Below, piece after piece: positions 63,913 through 64,000 of a stretch of 64,000 nucleotides of DNA. A model generated the notes under the pieces. That model saw nothing but the letters and a program-made list of their open reading frames with translations, was not told where the DNA came from and searched no databases. The number at the start of each line of letters is the position of its first letter. The first letter of the stretch is position 1. A program made the position numbers and the translations under genes. Source of the stretch: Isoperla grammatica (taxonomy: Eukaryota > Arthropoda > Insecta > Plecoptera > Perlodidae). The stretch is from contig OX246746.1 of the NCBI GenBank assembly GCA_945910005.1, forward strand, positions 31,243,659-31,307,658. The letters run 5' to 3'.

Positions 63913-64000
63913 CTAAGGTTGACATAAAACTTTAATATTAGCAATATGAACAACATTTTTTTAACAACAAAGTAGGCGTACAATTGATGTTTTCAAATAT

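Overview
The window is animal nuclear DNA. Its one host gene lies on the minus strand and runs through the whole window: 45 coding exons between 63912 (first seen) and 322 (last seen), about 16.0 kb of coding sequence or roughly 5,330 residues. I identify it as the arthropod-type nesprin Msp300 (SYNE1/nesprin-1 orthologue), a giant spectrin-repeat protein that links actin to the nuclear envelope. The first exons resemble the segment that follows the actin-binding CH domains in nesprins. Everything downstream is spectrin-type triple helix. The CH domains and start codon lie beyond 64000, and the KASH membrane anchor lies beyond position 1. Every exon-exon junction keeps reading phase except one (exon 26 to 27). 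The conserved insect-like stretch around exons 10-15 and the transposon mix suggest an arthropod; I cannot name a species.

Layout, in transcript order: 63912-59956, exons 1-7, with a hAT element with an 8-bp target duplication in intron 3-region sequence (62355-62813). 59955-51116 is an 8.8-kb intron crowded with nested DNA transposons, tRNA-like sequence, purine microsatellites and a 76-bp minisatellite. 51115-41460 holds exons 8-13, with a broken full-length Penelope-like element (PLE, 47626-50102), a 5'-truncated second PLE, a hAT and a Helitron-like element. 41459-36445 contains a nearly complete but frameshifted non-LTR retrotransposon (minus strand), flanked by two short inverted-arm PLE terminal elements. 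36444-27593 has exons 14-21, including the 3,675-bp exon 20. 27592-14139 has exons 22-34, including the 2,301-bp exon 31. 14138-322 has exons 35-45, with an 83-bp minisatellite, hAT, pogo-like and PLE fragments.

The most unusual structure is at exon 34. The last 66 bp of that exon plus the first 17 bp of its intron have been amplified about 20 times (12570-14205), so the intron opens with a ladder of consensus splice donors; the second donor keeps the reading frame. Other points worth attention: a 69-bp duplication that copies the acceptor of exon 40, a LINE-derived tail in frame after the exon 31 donor, repeated transposon insertions within about 5-35 bp of splice donors, PLE terminal elements made of two inverted arms, and a hammerhead-like motif shared by four PLE families. 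All transposon coding regions seen are broken. No rRNA gene, CRISPR array or prokaryotic-type gene was found.
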